The notes: generated from the letters alone by a model not told the origin. A DNA stretch of 43,006 nucleotides from Fusicatenibacter sp. (GCA_022766945.1 JALEOU010000001.1:1-43006); one strand, 5' to 3'. Positions 25,456 through 34,270 are shown, numbered from the stretch's first letter. Numbers and translations: made by a program.

Positions 25456-26883
25456 ATGAGCGATCAGGCAGAAATAAGAACGGAGCATCCGGAGGGAGTG
25501 CAGGAAGAAGTTACGCAGGATGCGGCACCGGAGGTTGTGAATCAAGGTGTACATAATTACAGCGCAGAAGACGAGTATGTCTGGCCAACGGATCCGCAGG
25601 TGCGGGAGAAGCTGGAATGGTTCCAGGATCAGAAACTGGCACTTATGATGCACTGGGGTCCCTATTCTCAGCTGGGACTGGTGGAATCCTGGGCTTTGTC
25701 AGACGATGATGCAGACTGGGCACGAAGAGGTGTGGACTGGGAAGTAAGCGGAGAAGAGTTTAAGAAACAGTATTTTGATCTGAACAAGACGTTCAATCCA
25801 ATCCGGTTTGAGCCGGAAAAATGGGCAGAGATTGCTTCCGAGGCGGGCGTTAAGTATCTGATTTTTACAACCAAACATCACGACGGGTTCTGTATGTGGG
25901 ATACCGCTTATTCCGATTATAAAATCACCGGAGAAGATTGCCCTTATCATACAGGAAAGTATTCTGATATCTGTGCGCATCTGTTTGAAGCATTTCGCAA
26001 AAAAGGAATCGGCATAGCGGCCTATTTTTCAAAGGCAGACTGGCACATTGACAGCTACTGGGCGAAGGGCTATCCCAGAGGAGATTATATGTGGCGCGGT
26101 CCTTCCTATGATCCGGCAGAGGACCCCGAAATGTGGGAACGCTTTGTGACTTTTACACAGAATCAGATCAAAGAGCTTGCTACGCGTTATGGAAAGCTGG
26201 ACATCATGTGGTTTGATGCCGGATGGGTGAGAAAGGCACAGGGGCAGGATATCCGTCTGGGAGAAGTGATTGACCAGATTCGTACCTGGCAGCCAGGAAT
26301 GCTCTGCGCAGACCGTACTGTGGGAGGAGCTTATGAAAATTATGTTACTCCGGAGCAGTGTGTACCGGAGAAACCACTGTCGGTACCCTGGGAGAGCTGT
26401 ATCACACTTGGAACTTCTTTTTCTTATGCTTATGATGACGACTATAAATCTCCGCGGGAAGTCATTCTTCTGCTGACGGATATTGTGGCAAAAGGCGGAA
26501 ATCTTGCGATTAATGTGGGACCGCAGCCGGATGGACGTCTCCCAAAGAAAGCTATAAAATCCTTAAAAGGCATGGGAGAGTGGCTGAAGGTTTACGGAGA
26601 GGCAATCTATGGCACCAGAGTCTGTGCACCGTTCAAAAAGGACAATATTGCCTTCACAAGAAAGGGAGAAACGGTGTATGCTTTAGAATTGTTTGAGAGC
26701 GAGGATGCTTTCGTTCCTGGACAGGTACTGCTTCCGTATACCGGTACGGTAAAGAAAGTTACCATGGTAGATACCGGCCGGGAAGCAGCATTTGAAGTAA
26801 CATCGGAGGGTATTTTGGTAACAGTGCCGGGAGATACCGGTGAGAAGGCACCGATTGCCAGAGTCTACCGTCTGGAAAAATAA
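25456..26883 (+). CDS. GH29 alpha-L-fucosidase (second)
   Basis: A 475-residue family 29 alpha-L-fucosidase, clearly different from its neighbour. An acidic N-terminal tail of about 45 residues precedes the barrel. Motifs: KLALMMHWGPYSQLGLVESW (60-79), LIFTTKHHDGFCMWDTAYSD (135-154) and the nucleophile Asp254 in LDIMWFDAGWV. GGNLAINVGPQPDGRLPKKA closes the barrel. The HWG in place of HYG and the GLVESWAL stretch suggest a different GH29 branch from the first gene, so linkage preference probably differs. GGAGG lies 8-9 nt before the start. It sits 33 bp after the first fucosidase and 33 bp before the GH18 gene, so all are likely one transcript. Confidence 0.92.
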   Translation: MSDQAEIRTEHPEGVQEEVTQDAAPEVVNQGVHNYSAEDEYVWPTDPQVREKLEWFQDQKLALMMHWGPYSQLGLVESWALSDDDADWARRGVDWEVSGEEFKKQYFDLNKTFNPIRFEPEKWAEIASEAGVKYLIFTTKHHDGFCMWDTAYSDYKITGEDCPYHTGKYSDICAHLFEAFRKKGIGIAAYFSKADWHIDSYWAKGYPRGDYMWRGPSYDPAEDPEMWERFVTFTQNQIKELATRYGKLDIMWFDAGWVRKAQGQDIRLGEVIDQIRTWQPGMLCADRTVGGAYENYVTPEQCVPEKPLSVPWESCITLGTSFSYAYDDDYKSPREVILLLTDIVAKGGNLAINVGPQPDGRLPKKAIKSLKGMGEWLKVYGEAIYGTRVCAPFKKDNIAFTRKGETVYALELFESEDAFVPGQVLLPYTGTVKKVTMVDTGREAAFEVTSEGILVTVPGDTGEKAPIARVYRLEK

Positions 26884-26916
26884 GGAAAAGGGATGAAAAA
26901 GGGAGGTGAAAAGCCT

Positions 26917-27936
26917 ATGAAGAAAGTAATTGGCTATGTAAATACGAATGACCTGGCAAATGTGACCGAAGAGGATGCCAGATGCATGGATGTGATCAAT
27001 ATCGCATTTGGCGGTATTTGTGAAGGATCCGCAGTGTGGAATGCAGGAACAGCTGCTTTGAATATGGAACGGATCCGTAAATTTCATCCGGGGATTCGTA
27101 TCGTGCTTTCTGTGGGAGGATGGGGAGCAGACGGATTTTCGGAAGCGGCCGCAACAAAGGAGAGCAGAAAGAAATTTGCAGAGAGTGCACTGGAACTTGT
27201 GAAAACTTACGGGCTGGACGGTATTGACATCGACTGGGAATATCCGGGAACCTCACTGGCCGGCATCGCTTCCAGCACAAATGACAGAGAAAATTATACA
27301 CTTTTTCTTCAGGAACTTCGGAGTACGCTGGATGGATACCGTGAGGGAATGCTTGTGACAGCGGCCGTTGGCGGTGATGCTTATTTTGCAAAACTGACAG
27401 ACATGGCAGCCGTTGGGCAGATTCTGGATTATGTGCAGCTGATGACCTATGATCTCCAGGGAGGATTTCAGAAAGTAACGGGACATCACGCAGCACTGTA
27501 CCACAGCGGAGCAAACCTGATCGATGCCTGTGTGGATAAGGCTGTCCGTGTATTTTCGGATGCCGGGGTTCCAAAGGAAAAGCTGATTCTTGGAGTGCCT
27601 TTCTATTCCAGACAATGGGATGGAGTAAAAGGAGAGGGATGCCGTCACGGTCTTGGCATGGAGGCGGAGACGATCGGTGCTTACGGCGGAGACTACGGAG
27701 AACTCAAAGAGAACTGGATCGGCTGCAATGGATTTGTCCGCTACTGGGATGACGAGGCAAAGGTTCCGTATCTTTTTAATGGAAGTACTCTGATCAGCTA
27801 TGATGATACAGAGTCGATCGGCATCAAGATGGATTATATGAAAAAGCAGGGCCTTGGCGGCGTGATGTTCTGGGAGTATAAATGTGATCCCAGCGGAGAA
27901 CTGCTTCACTATATTAAACAGAAAATGGATGAATAA
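26917..27936 (+). CDS. GH18 glycoside hydrolase
   Basis: A 339-residue family 18 hydrolase, which cleaves beta-1,4-linked N-acetylglucosamine by substrate-assisted catalysis. The catalytic DxxDxDxE motif is intact at residues 101-108 in LDGIDIDWEYPG, with Glu108 the acid. SVGGWGADGFSEAA (65-78) and the late GLGGVMFWEYKCD also fit. ATG 26917 is chosen because GGGAGGTG lies 8 nt upstream; the frame opens 24 bp earlier over that site. No signal peptide or carbohydrate-binding module, so it acts in the cytoplasm on short chains. In this locus the natural bond is the GlcNAc-GlcNAc of the N-glycan core, making it an endo-beta-N-acetylglucosaminidase or chitobiosidase candidate; chitin oligomers are the alternative. 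Confidence 0.9.
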   Translation: MKKVIGYVNTNDLANVTEEDARCMDVINIAFGGICEGSAVWNAGTAALNMERIRKFHPGIRIVLSVGGWGADGFSEAAATKESRKKFAESALELVKTYGLDGIDIDWEYPGTSLAGIASSTNDRENYTLFLQELRSTLDGYREGMLVTAAVGGDAYFAKLTDMAAVGQILDYVQLMTYDLQGGFQKVTGHHAALYHSGANLIDACVDKAVRVFSDAGVPKEKLILGVPFYSRQWDGVKGEGCRHGLGMEAETIGAYGGDYGELKENWIGCNGFVRYWDDEAKVPYLFNGSTLISYDDTESIGIKMDYMKKQGLGGVMFWEYKCDPSGELLHYIKQKMDE

Positions 27937-27959
27937 AGAAAGGATCTTACAGGAACGAA

Positions 27960-30485
27960 ATGATGTTTTCAGAGCGTTTACAGCAATATGCGTCAGAAAA
28001 ATTTGAAAATAGAAAAAAGTATTACGGACCTGTTCTGGATGAAATAGAAAAGGGGCTTGCACATTGCTCAGAGGAGGAAGCGGTACTGCTGCAATTCCTC
28101 TACGGAACCATGCCGGTGCGGGATGCAGGGGAATACGATTTTGAAGTGTTTCACGGCTACGTCCGCCATGCTGTTTTTCTGCGTAAAGAAGTGGCATGGT
28201 GCCGGGAGCTGCCGGAGGATCTGTTTGTGAATTATGTGCTGTATTATCGGATTAATTCGGAGGATATCACAGACTGCCGGGCGTTTTTCTATGGAGAAAT
28301 CAGGGACCGCATTGCGGGAATGAGCCTTCGGGAAGCAGTACTTGAGATTAACTATTGGTGCGCAGAGCATGCAACGTATGAATCAACAGACGGACGGACA
28401 GCTTCCCCGATGACGATGTATCGTTCCGGCAAGGGACGCTGCGGAGAGGAATCCACCTTTACTGTGACGGCGCTGCGCAGTGTGGGAATCGCAGCGCGGC
28501 AGGTTTACGCACCGAGATGGTCTCACTGTGACGACAATCATGCCTGGGTAGAAGTGTATATTGACGGAGAATGGCATTTTCTTGGAGCGTGTGAACCGGA
28601 GGAAATTCTGGATACCGGATGGTTTTCCGAGCCCGCTAATCGGGCAGTACTGGTTCACACCCGCTGCTTTTCCGACTTTATGGAAGAGGGAAGAGAAGAG
28701 CTGATCTGCCGGGAAGGCGCTCTGAATTATTACAATGATACTTCCTTTTACGCCAGAACAGAAAAACGGACGATCCGTGTAGTGGATGAACATGGAGAAC
28801 CGGTACCGTTTGCGCATGTGGCGATCGAGATACTGAATATGGCAGAATTTTTCCCGGCAGCTGTGATGGATACGGATGAAAAAGGTGAGGTATCTGTCAC
28901 AGTCGGGAAGGGAGATTTTCGTCTTCGGGTATGGAATGGAGAACGTGCTGCAGAAAAAATGGTGGAATCTGCAGAGAAACCTGTGACAGTTCTTGTGCTT
29001 CCGTTGGGCGGAGCTGAAAAAGAGACGTATGAGGATGAATGGATACCGATGGAAATTCGTGCTCCAAAGGCAGTTTCCGTTCGCGAGGTTGTGGAAACGG
29101 AAGAACAGAAGGCCAAAAAGATCAGGAGATTTTCGGAAGCAATTGAACTGCGTACGGCCAGGTTCGATGCACTTTATGATAAAGAAAAGGCAGAACTCTA
29201 TCCGGAAGAGCAGGAGATTCTTCTGCGGGCAGGAGAAAACTTTACGGAAGTCTTTGACTTTCTTTCCAAAGATGAAAATCCGGACCGCCGGCGGATGCTG
29301 CACGCGCTCGCATTAAAGGATGCAAAGGATTTGAAAGCAGAGGTTCTGGAGGATCATCTGGACTGCGAACAGGGGGATCTGCCGGATGATATTTACGTCA
29401 GGGATTTGCTTTGTCCGCGTATCTTCCTGGAGGAGCTGACACCGTGGAGAAGTCAGATACGTAGATGGTTCCGCGCAGAAGAAAAGGAAGAATTTTATCG
29501 GGCTCCGGAAAAGATCTGGACTTATATCGAAAGCCATATTACATATGATCCGGAAGTTGAGTATGAGACGATTTTTGCGACGCCGTCAGGCTGTCTGAAG
29601 ATGGGAAGGGGAAGCCTGCTGTCGAAAAAAATCCTGTTTGTGGCAATCTGCCGCAGTATCGGAATTCCGGCACATCTGGACCAGGTTGAGCTGAAGATGG
29701 AATATTTCCGTGACGGAGAGTTCCATTCTGTTGGAGAAAAATCAGAGCAGGCTTTTGCAGCGCTGATTTTGAATGTTCAGGACGAGAGCGAGTGGAAATA
29801 TGCTCAGAGCTGGAGTATTGCACGCTGTGACGGCATACAGTACACCACCTTGCATTTAGAGGAGGCTTCCTTTGTCGGACAAAAGATGAAACTGAAGCTG
29901 GAAAAGGGTGTGTATCGTCTGATCACCACATGCCGAATGCCAAACGGAGATCAGTGTGCAGCTTTTCGTATGTTTGAACTGAAGGCTGGAGATGAGAAAG
30001 AAATCACGCTTGAGATCATACAAAAAGAACCGGATGATATGCTGCTTCATGAGAAGCTGCCGGATGTGGTTCTGAAAACTTCTGAAGGGGAAGGTGTAGG
30101 ATTGGAACAGCTGATCGGAGAGGAGCCGCTGCTTCTGGCATTTCTTGGAACCGGAGAAGAGCCCACCGAGCATGTACTCAATGAACTTCTGGAAATTGCA
30201 GATAAATGGAATGCCAAAGGAGCCCGTATGGCTGCTGTACTCCGTAGGGAGGAGGATCTGAAAAATGCAACACTGCAGAAAGCGCTTGCTGCGGTGCCGG
30301 GGATTCCGATTTTCTATGATCAGAGCGGTATTTCCGCGAAGATGGCAGAGCAGATGCAGGTGGATCCCAAAAAGCTGCCGCTTCTGGTACTTCTTTTGCC
30401 GCAGCTTGTGGGGGTATATGCCTGCGCAGGATATAATGTGGGAAGTGTGGGCTTGATGCTTGGACTAATGCAGGATATAATGTAG
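27960..30485 (+). CDS. Multidomain transglutaminase-fold protein, candidate cytoplasmic deglycosylating amidase
   Basis: An 841-residue protein without signal peptide. Domain 1 (about 80-225) is a transglutaminase-like fold with Cys161 in SGKGRCGEEST, then LRSVGIAARQVYAPRW, and His194 in DDNHAWVEVYIDGEW; the third triad position is a CEPEE stretch (211-215) instead of the usual Asp-Pro. A carboxypeptidase-regulatory-like beta domain follows (about 268-345: IRVVDEHGEPVPFAHVAIEI). After a charged helical linker, domain 2 (about 500-620) is a second transglutaminase-like fold in which the Cys position is Ser or Leu (MGRGSLLSKK), so it is probably inactive. Residues about 700-838 look like a thioredoxin/peroxiredoxin fold with no CxxC. 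The superfamily includes cytosolic peptide:N-glycanase, which cuts the GlcNAc-Asn amide. Here, behind fucosidases and GH18, that role is plausible but unproven; a peptidase or scaffold role is possible. Confidence 0.75.
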   Translation: MMFSERLQQYASEKFENRKKYYGPVLDEIEKGLAHCSEEEAVLLQFLYGTMPVRDAGEYDFEVFHGYVRHAVFLRKEVAWCRELPEDLFVNYVLYYRINSEDITDCRAFFYGEIRDRIAGMSLREAVLEINYWCAEHATYESTDGRTASPMTMYRSGKGRCGEESTFTVTALRSVGIAARQVYAPRWSHCDDNHAWVEVYIDGEWHFLGACEPEEILDTGWFSEPANRAVLVHTRCFSDFMEEGREELICREGALNYYNDTSFYARTEKRTIRVVDEHGEPVPFAHVAIEILNMAEFFPAAVMDTDEKGEVSVTVGKGDFRLRVWNGERAAEKMVESAEKPVTVLVLPLGGAEKETYEDEWIPMEIRAPKAVSVREVVETEEQKAKKIRRFSEAIELRTARFDALYDKEKAELYPEEQEILLRAGENFTEVFDFLSKDENPDRRRMLHALALKDAKDLKAEVLEDHLDCEQGDLPDDIYVRDLLCPRIFLEELTPWRSQIRRWFRAEEKEEFYRAPEKIWTYIESHITYDPEVEYETIFATPSGCLKMGRGSLLSKKILFVAICRSIGIPAHLDQVELKMEYFRDGEFHSVGEKSEQAFAALILNVQDESEWKYAQSWSIARCDGIQYTTLHLEEASFVGQKMKLKLEKGVYRLITTCRMPNGDQCAAFRMFELKAGDEKEITLEIIQKEPDDMLLHEKLPDVVLKTSEGEGVGLEQLIGEEPLLLAFLGTGEEPTEHVLNELLEIADKWNAKGARMAAVLRREEDLKNATLQKALAAVPGIPIFYDQSGISAKMAEQMQVDPKKLPLLVLLLPQLVGVYACAGYNVGSVGLMLGLMQDIM

Positions 30486-30584
30486 TGGATCAAATGAAAA
30501 AAAGTGTCCTGGTTTGGCGGTCTGCCAGATGAGGAACACAAAAAAGTCACGTATTAGGAAAGGCAAAGTACAGGTAAAAACGGG

Positions 30585-31367
30585 ATGAGTTCTGCAAATA
30601 CAAGAGAGGCGTTGGATGTGGCTTCGCTGGCAGGAGATATTCTGCTGGCCAGCGGAGCGGAGATTTTCCGTGTGGAGGAGACAATTGATCGGATCGCGCG
30701 GGCCTATGGAGTGGAGACCAGTGATGCGTTTGTCTTAAGCAGCGGTATTTTTCTGACGGCAGGGAGTGTGAAAGAACAGGATTTTGCGCGCGTGAGACAT
30801 ATTCCGCTGAGTGCGGCGCGTCTGGATAAGGTTGCGGCGGTAAATCAGCTTTCCAGGGAAATTGAGCGGGGGATGCATACCCCGGAAGAGGCAAAAGAAC
30901 GCCTGATTTTGATTCAGCAGATGCCGCAGAAGAAAAACAGGACACAGGTGCTGGCTTCCGGTGTGGGAAGCGGCTGCTTTTGTTTTTTATTTGGGGGAGA
31001 TCTGATTGACAGTATGGTGGCATTTGCAGCCGGACTTTTGCTTTATCTGTATTTGCTTTATCTTGTGAGGGGAAGACTTTCGAAGATTGCATCGAATATT
31101 ACAGGAGGTGCATTGGTTACGTTTGCGGCAGTACTGATCTATGAAGCAGGCCTTGGACACCATCTTGGAGAGATCATTATCGGATCCATTATTCCGTTGG
31201 TGCCGGGAGTGAACTTTACCAATGCGATCCGGGATATTGCAGATCAGGATTATATTGCAGGATTTGTCAGACTGCTGGATGCGCTGCTGGTTACGTTTTG
31301 CATCGCGCTGGGAGTTGGTCTGGTGATGATCGGATATCATAAAATCATGGGGGGACCTGCGCTATGA
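30585..31367 (+). CDS. ThrE-type threonine/serine exporter, large subunit
   Basis: A 260-residue protein of the ThrE/YjjP family (PF06738). The N-terminal cytoplasmic part with LAGDILLASGAEIFRVEETI and AYGVETSDAFVLSSGIFL is diagnostic. About five membrane segments follow, from VLASGVGSGCFCFLFGGDL onward, with the motif PLVPGVNFTNAIRDIADQDY near residues 203-222. In actinobacteria one ThrE carries both halves; here the second half is the next gene, which begins within the stop codon of this one (ATGA). Relatives export threonine and serine, and the E. coli YjjPB pair exports succinate, so the substrate is open. The ribosome site is weak (AGGTAAAAACGGG). Confidence 0.88.
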   Translation: MSSANTREALDVASLAGDILLASGAEIFRVEETIDRIARAYGVETSDAFVLSSGIFLTAGSVKEQDFARVRHIPLSAARLDKVAAVNQLSREIERGMHTPEEAKERLILIQQMPQKKNRTQVLASGVGSGCFCFLFGGDLIDSMVAFAAGLLLYLYLLYLVRGRLSKIASNITGGALVTFAAVLIYEAGLGHHLGEIIIGSIIPLVPGVNFTNAIRDIADQDYIAGFVRLLDALLVTFCIALGVGLVMIGYHKIMGGPAL

Positions 31368-31801
31368 ATCTTCGGCTGATCTTGGAATTTGGAGCGGCGT
31401 TTGTCGGGACCATCGCTTTTGCGCTGCTCTTTCAGGTGCCAACGTGTTATTATCAGTACTGCGGCCTGATCGGAGGCTGCGGCTGGGTTTTGTATAAGCT
31501 TGTATTGCCTTTTTCTACAGCTCCTATGGCGACGTTTTATGCCACGGTGCTGGTCATTTTTCTTTCCAGACTGTTTGCGGTGAGAAAGCAGTGCCCGGTA
31601 ACTGTCTTTTTGATTGCGGGAATTTTTCCGCTGGTGCCGGGAGCAGGGATCTACTGGACTGCTTATTATATTGTGACGAATGAACTGGAAGTGGCAGGAC
31701 AGAAAGGCTTCATGACATTTAAAATTGCGGTTGCGATTGTTCTTGGAATCCTGCTGGTCTTCGAATTTCCTCAAAAATGGTTTCAGAAACGTACCCATTG
31801 A
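31364..31801 (+). CDS. ThrE-type exporter, small subunit
   Basis: A 145-residue membrane protein of the ThrE_2/YjjB type (PF12821), partner of the gene before it, whose stop it overlaps by 4 bp. Four or five hydrophobic segments are visible: LEFGAAFVGTIAFALLFQVP, the CGLIGGCGWVLYKLVLPF region, ATFYATVLVIFLSRLFAV, and VFLIAGIFPLVPGAGIYWT containing the second PLVPG motif of the family. A strong terminator follows 8 bp after the stop, so these two genes form their own short operon. Confidence 0.88.
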   Translation: MNLRLILEFGAAFVGTIAFALLFQVPTCYYQYCGLIGGCGWVLYKLVLPFSTAPMATFYATVLVIFLSRLFAVRKQCPVTVFLIAGIFPLVPGAGIYWTAYYIVTNELEVAGQKGFMTFKIAVAIVLGILLVFEFPQKWFQKRTH

Positions 31802-31808
31802 TGGCATC

Positions 31809-31860
31809 AGCCCCGCTTCAGGGATTTTTTTAAAAGAATCTCTGAAGCGGGGCTGTTTTT
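31809..31860 (+). terminator. Intrinsic terminator after the exporter pair
   Basis: AGCCCCGCTTCAG (31809-31821) pairs perfectly with CTGAAGCGGGGCT (31842-31854) over a 20-nt loop, then GTTTTT. Confidence 0.93.
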
Positions 31861-31907
31861 GGAATGCAATCCGTTACTGTTCAGAGATCACAGGAAACAG
31901 AAATTGA

Positions 31908-31936
31908 TTGCATTTATTGGAAAAAGGGAATAAGAT
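31908..31936 (+). promoter_or_regulatory. Possible promoter of the symporter gene
   Basis: TTGCAT (31908-31913) and TAAGAT (31931-31936) with a 17-bp spacer, about 70 nt before the start at 32013. Confidence 0.45.
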
Positions 31937-32012
31937 AGGGTTATATTCAGACAGCAGTGTGCAGAAACGATGCATGGGACTGCTGAAAATTGATGAATGA
32001 GGAGGCATGTTT

Positions 32013-33557
32013 ATGGAAGCTGTTATTTCTATGATTAACAACATTTTTGCTTTTGTCGGTCCTCTGTCGGATTTTTTATGGGATTTTCCGACGAATTTTG
32101 AGTGGTATGCCAATATTCCGATTCTGGGAAATCTGTCACTTGCCATTATTGTGCTGGTTGGCTCGGGACTGTATTTTTCATTCCGCCTGGGATTCATGCA
32201 GGTGACTCATTTCAAAAAGGGGGTGAAGATACTGACGGAGAAACGTTCCGTGAAGACCGGCATTTCGCCGCTGGCAGCCTTCTTTTTGAGTACCGCCATG
32301 CGGGTTGGTCCGGGAAACATTCTGGGTGTCACCGGAGCCATTGCGGTAGGAGGACCCGGCGCACTGTTCTGGATGTGGGTGTCTGCCTTTTTTGGGATGG
32401 CGACAGCGTATATGGAAGCAACGCTTGCTCAGATCTTTAAGGAGAAGAAAGGCGATGAGTATATCGGCGGATTGCCTTTCTATGGAAGAAAGCTGCTGGG
32501 AAATAAAGTCTGGATCGGTGTTGCACTGTCCGTCCTCTACATATTATATGCGCTTTGCTGCCTGCCGGCACAGGGATTTAATGTGGTTTCCTCCATTGGC
32601 AGAATGGGAGAGATTGTGACAGGTACTACCATTGACAGCCAGTCCATCTTTTATTATGCAGTCAGTGTTATTGTAGTAGTATGCGTTGCGGTGATTGCCT
32701 TTGGCGGTATCCGCAAAGTAACCAAGATGACGGATAAGATGGTGCCGGTGATGGCAGTGGTGTATGTCCTGACCGTTCTGGTACTGATTGTTGTGAATTT
32801 CAACCGGATTCCCTATTTCTTTGCCAGTGTCTTTGGCGGCGCATTTTCACCGGATGCCTTCTTTGGAGGTGTTTTTGGAACAGTTTTGGCGCAGGGTGTG
32901 AAGCGCGGACTGATGTCGAATGAGGCAGGACAGGGTACGATAACCATGTCAGCTGCTACGGCGGATGCCAAACATCCGTGTGAGCAGGGAATGGCAGCTT
33001 CCATTGGAGTCTTTCTGGATACCATAGTGATCTGCACACTGACCGGATTTGTGGTTGTTATGGCACATTGCTGGACCGGACCGGATGCTGAGGCATGGAT
33101 GGCCATGGATAAACTGCCCAAGTTTACGGCATCGGTGGCGGAGATGACACCGGGGACCGCATTTAATTCAGTGATTACTTTCCTGGTATCTCTTTGCTTT
33201 GGCCTGTTCGCCTTTACCACGGCACTTGGAATGGTGAGCTTTTCTGAGATTGCGGCGAACCGAATCAAAAAGAGTGAACCTTTTATCAATGTCATCCGCG
33301 GGCTGGCACTGCTTACTATGGCATTTGGCATTGTCTGCAATCTGGCAGGGCTGGAGCTTGGCAACCTGTGGGCATTTTCGGATCTGGGAAATATCCTGAT
33401 TGTTTATGCCAATGTCCCGATTCTTTATGTCGGATCCCGGTGTGTATTTCGGGCGACAAAGCATTATAAGAAACAGGACGGAACGCCGTTTACTTCAAAA
33501 GTAGCGGGGCGCGATGACTGTGATTTCTGGGATGAGAAAGCCAGAAGAAAAGAATAA
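32013..33557 (+). CDS. AGCS family sodium/amino-acid symporter
   Basis: A 514-residue membrane carrier of the alanine/glycine:cation symporter (AGCS, AlsT/AgcS) family, which imports alanine or glycine with sodium. Family motifs include AMRVGPGNILGVTGAIAVGG, PGALFWMWVSAFFGMATAYM (the AGCS signature region), QGVKRGLMSNEAGQGTITMS and the late ALGMVSFSEIAANR. About ten hydrophobic segments are evident. ATG 32013 is preferred because GGAGG (32001-32005) lies 7 nt before; ATG 32007 is only 1 nt from it. The HD-domain gene follows 15 bp later and is probably cotranscribed. Confidence 0.95.
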   Translation: MEAVISMINNIFAFVGPLSDFLWDFPTNFEWYANIPILGNLSLAIIVLVGSGLYFSFRLGFMQVTHFKKGVKILTEKRSVKTGISPLAAFFLSTAMRVGPGNILGVTGAIAVGGPGALFWMWVSAFFGMATAYMEATLAQIFKEKKGDEYIGGLPFYGRKLLGNKVWIGVALSVLYILYALCCLPAQGFNVVSSIGRMGEIVTGTTIDSQSIFYYAVSVIVVVCVAVIAFGGIRKVTKMTDKMVPVMAVVYVLTVLVLIVVNFNRIPYFFASVFGGAFSPDAFFGGVFGTVLAQGVKRGLMSNEAGQGTITMSAATADAKHPCEQGMAASIGVFLDTIVICTLTGFVVVMAHCWTGPDAEAWMAMDKLPKFTASVAEMTPGTAFNSVITFLVSLCFGLFAFTTALGMVSFSEIAANRIKKSEPFINVIRGLALLTMAFGIVCNLAGLELGNLWAFSDLGNILIVYANVPILYVGSRCVFRATKHYKKQDGTPFTSKVAGRDDCDFWDEKARRKE

Positions 33558-33572
33558 AGGAGTTAAAGAGAA

Positions 33573-34154
33573 ATGATTACGAGAGATGAAGCACTGGAAC
33601 TTTTGAAAAAATATAACAGGGAGCCGTTTCATATCCTCCATGGTCTGACCGTGGAGGGCGTGATGCGCTGGTACGCGAAAGAACTGGGATATGGTGACCG
33701 GGAGGAATACTGGGGTCTGGTAGGACTTCTCCACGATATCGATTTTGAACTTTATCCGGAGGAACATTGCAGGAAAGCACCGGAACTTTTGCGAGAAGGC
33801 GGCGTGGAAGAGGATATGATTTATTCCATATGCTCTCACGGATATGGGATCTGTGTGGACCTTGAGCCAAAGGAGGAGATGGAAAAGGTTCTGTTTGCTG
33901 CGGACGAACTGACCGGACTGATTGGGGCGGCTGCTCTGATGCGTCCGTCCAGGAGTGTTATGGATATGGAAGTGAAAAGCCTGAAGAAAAAATATAAGGA
34001 TAAGAAATTCGCAGCCGGATGTTCCCGCGAGGTGATTACGCGCGGAGCAGAGATGCTGGGCTGGAGCCTGGAGGAACTTTTTGAAAAAACGATTCTGGCG
34101 ATGAGATCCTGCGAGGAACAGGTAAATCGGGAAATGGAAAGCTATCAGCAGTAA
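33573..34154 (+). CDS. HD-domain phosphohydrolase-like protein
   Basis: A 193-residue HD/HDIG-type protein, likely a metal-dependent phosphohydrolase. The metal motif is visible as His near residue 23-24 (FHILHGLTVEGVMRW), the HD pair in GLLHDIDFELYPEEH (about 50-64), and a later His in SICSHGYG with a downstream Asp in ADELTG. The order H...HD...H...D is the normal one. It has the ribosome site AGGAG and follows the symporter by 15 bp. The substrate is unknown; related proteins are often annotated only as hydrolases. Confidence 0.85.
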   Translation: MITRDEALELLKKYNREPFHILHGLTVEGVMRWYAKELGYGDREEYWGLVGLLHDIDFELYPEEHCRKAPELLREGGVEEDMIYSICSHGYGICVDLEPKEEMEKVLFAADELTGLIGAAALMRPSRSVMDMEVKSLKKKYKDKKFAAGCSREVITRGAEMLGWSLEELFEKTILAMRSCEEQVNREMESYQQ

Positions 34155-34167
34155 CTGCTGTGCTAAG

Positions 34168-34217
34168 AAAAAGTGAGCGCTGTCCCAAAAGAGGAAAACG
34201 GACAGCGCTCACTTTTT
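34168..34217. terminator. Bidirectional intrinsic terminator
   Basis: An 18-bp perfect stem, AAAAAGTGAGCGCTGTCC (34168-34185) with its complement at 34200-34217, over a 14-nt loop. A and T runs flank it, so it works in both directions: for the HD gene (plus) and for the prs end (minus). Confidence 0.95.
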
Positions 34218-34270
34218 ATCCGAAAAAACGGATGATATTTCATATTTGCGGCCTTCTTGGCCGGTGTCAT

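Noticed and set aside
28383-29303. Minus-strand frame of 306 codons opposite the transglutaminase-fold gene
   Set aside because: No start signal or family resemblance; mirror of the plus-strand gene.
30500-30545. Hairpin after the transglutaminase-fold gene as its terminator
   Set aside because: The plus strand lacks a T run; a T run exists only on the minus strand, where no gene ends.
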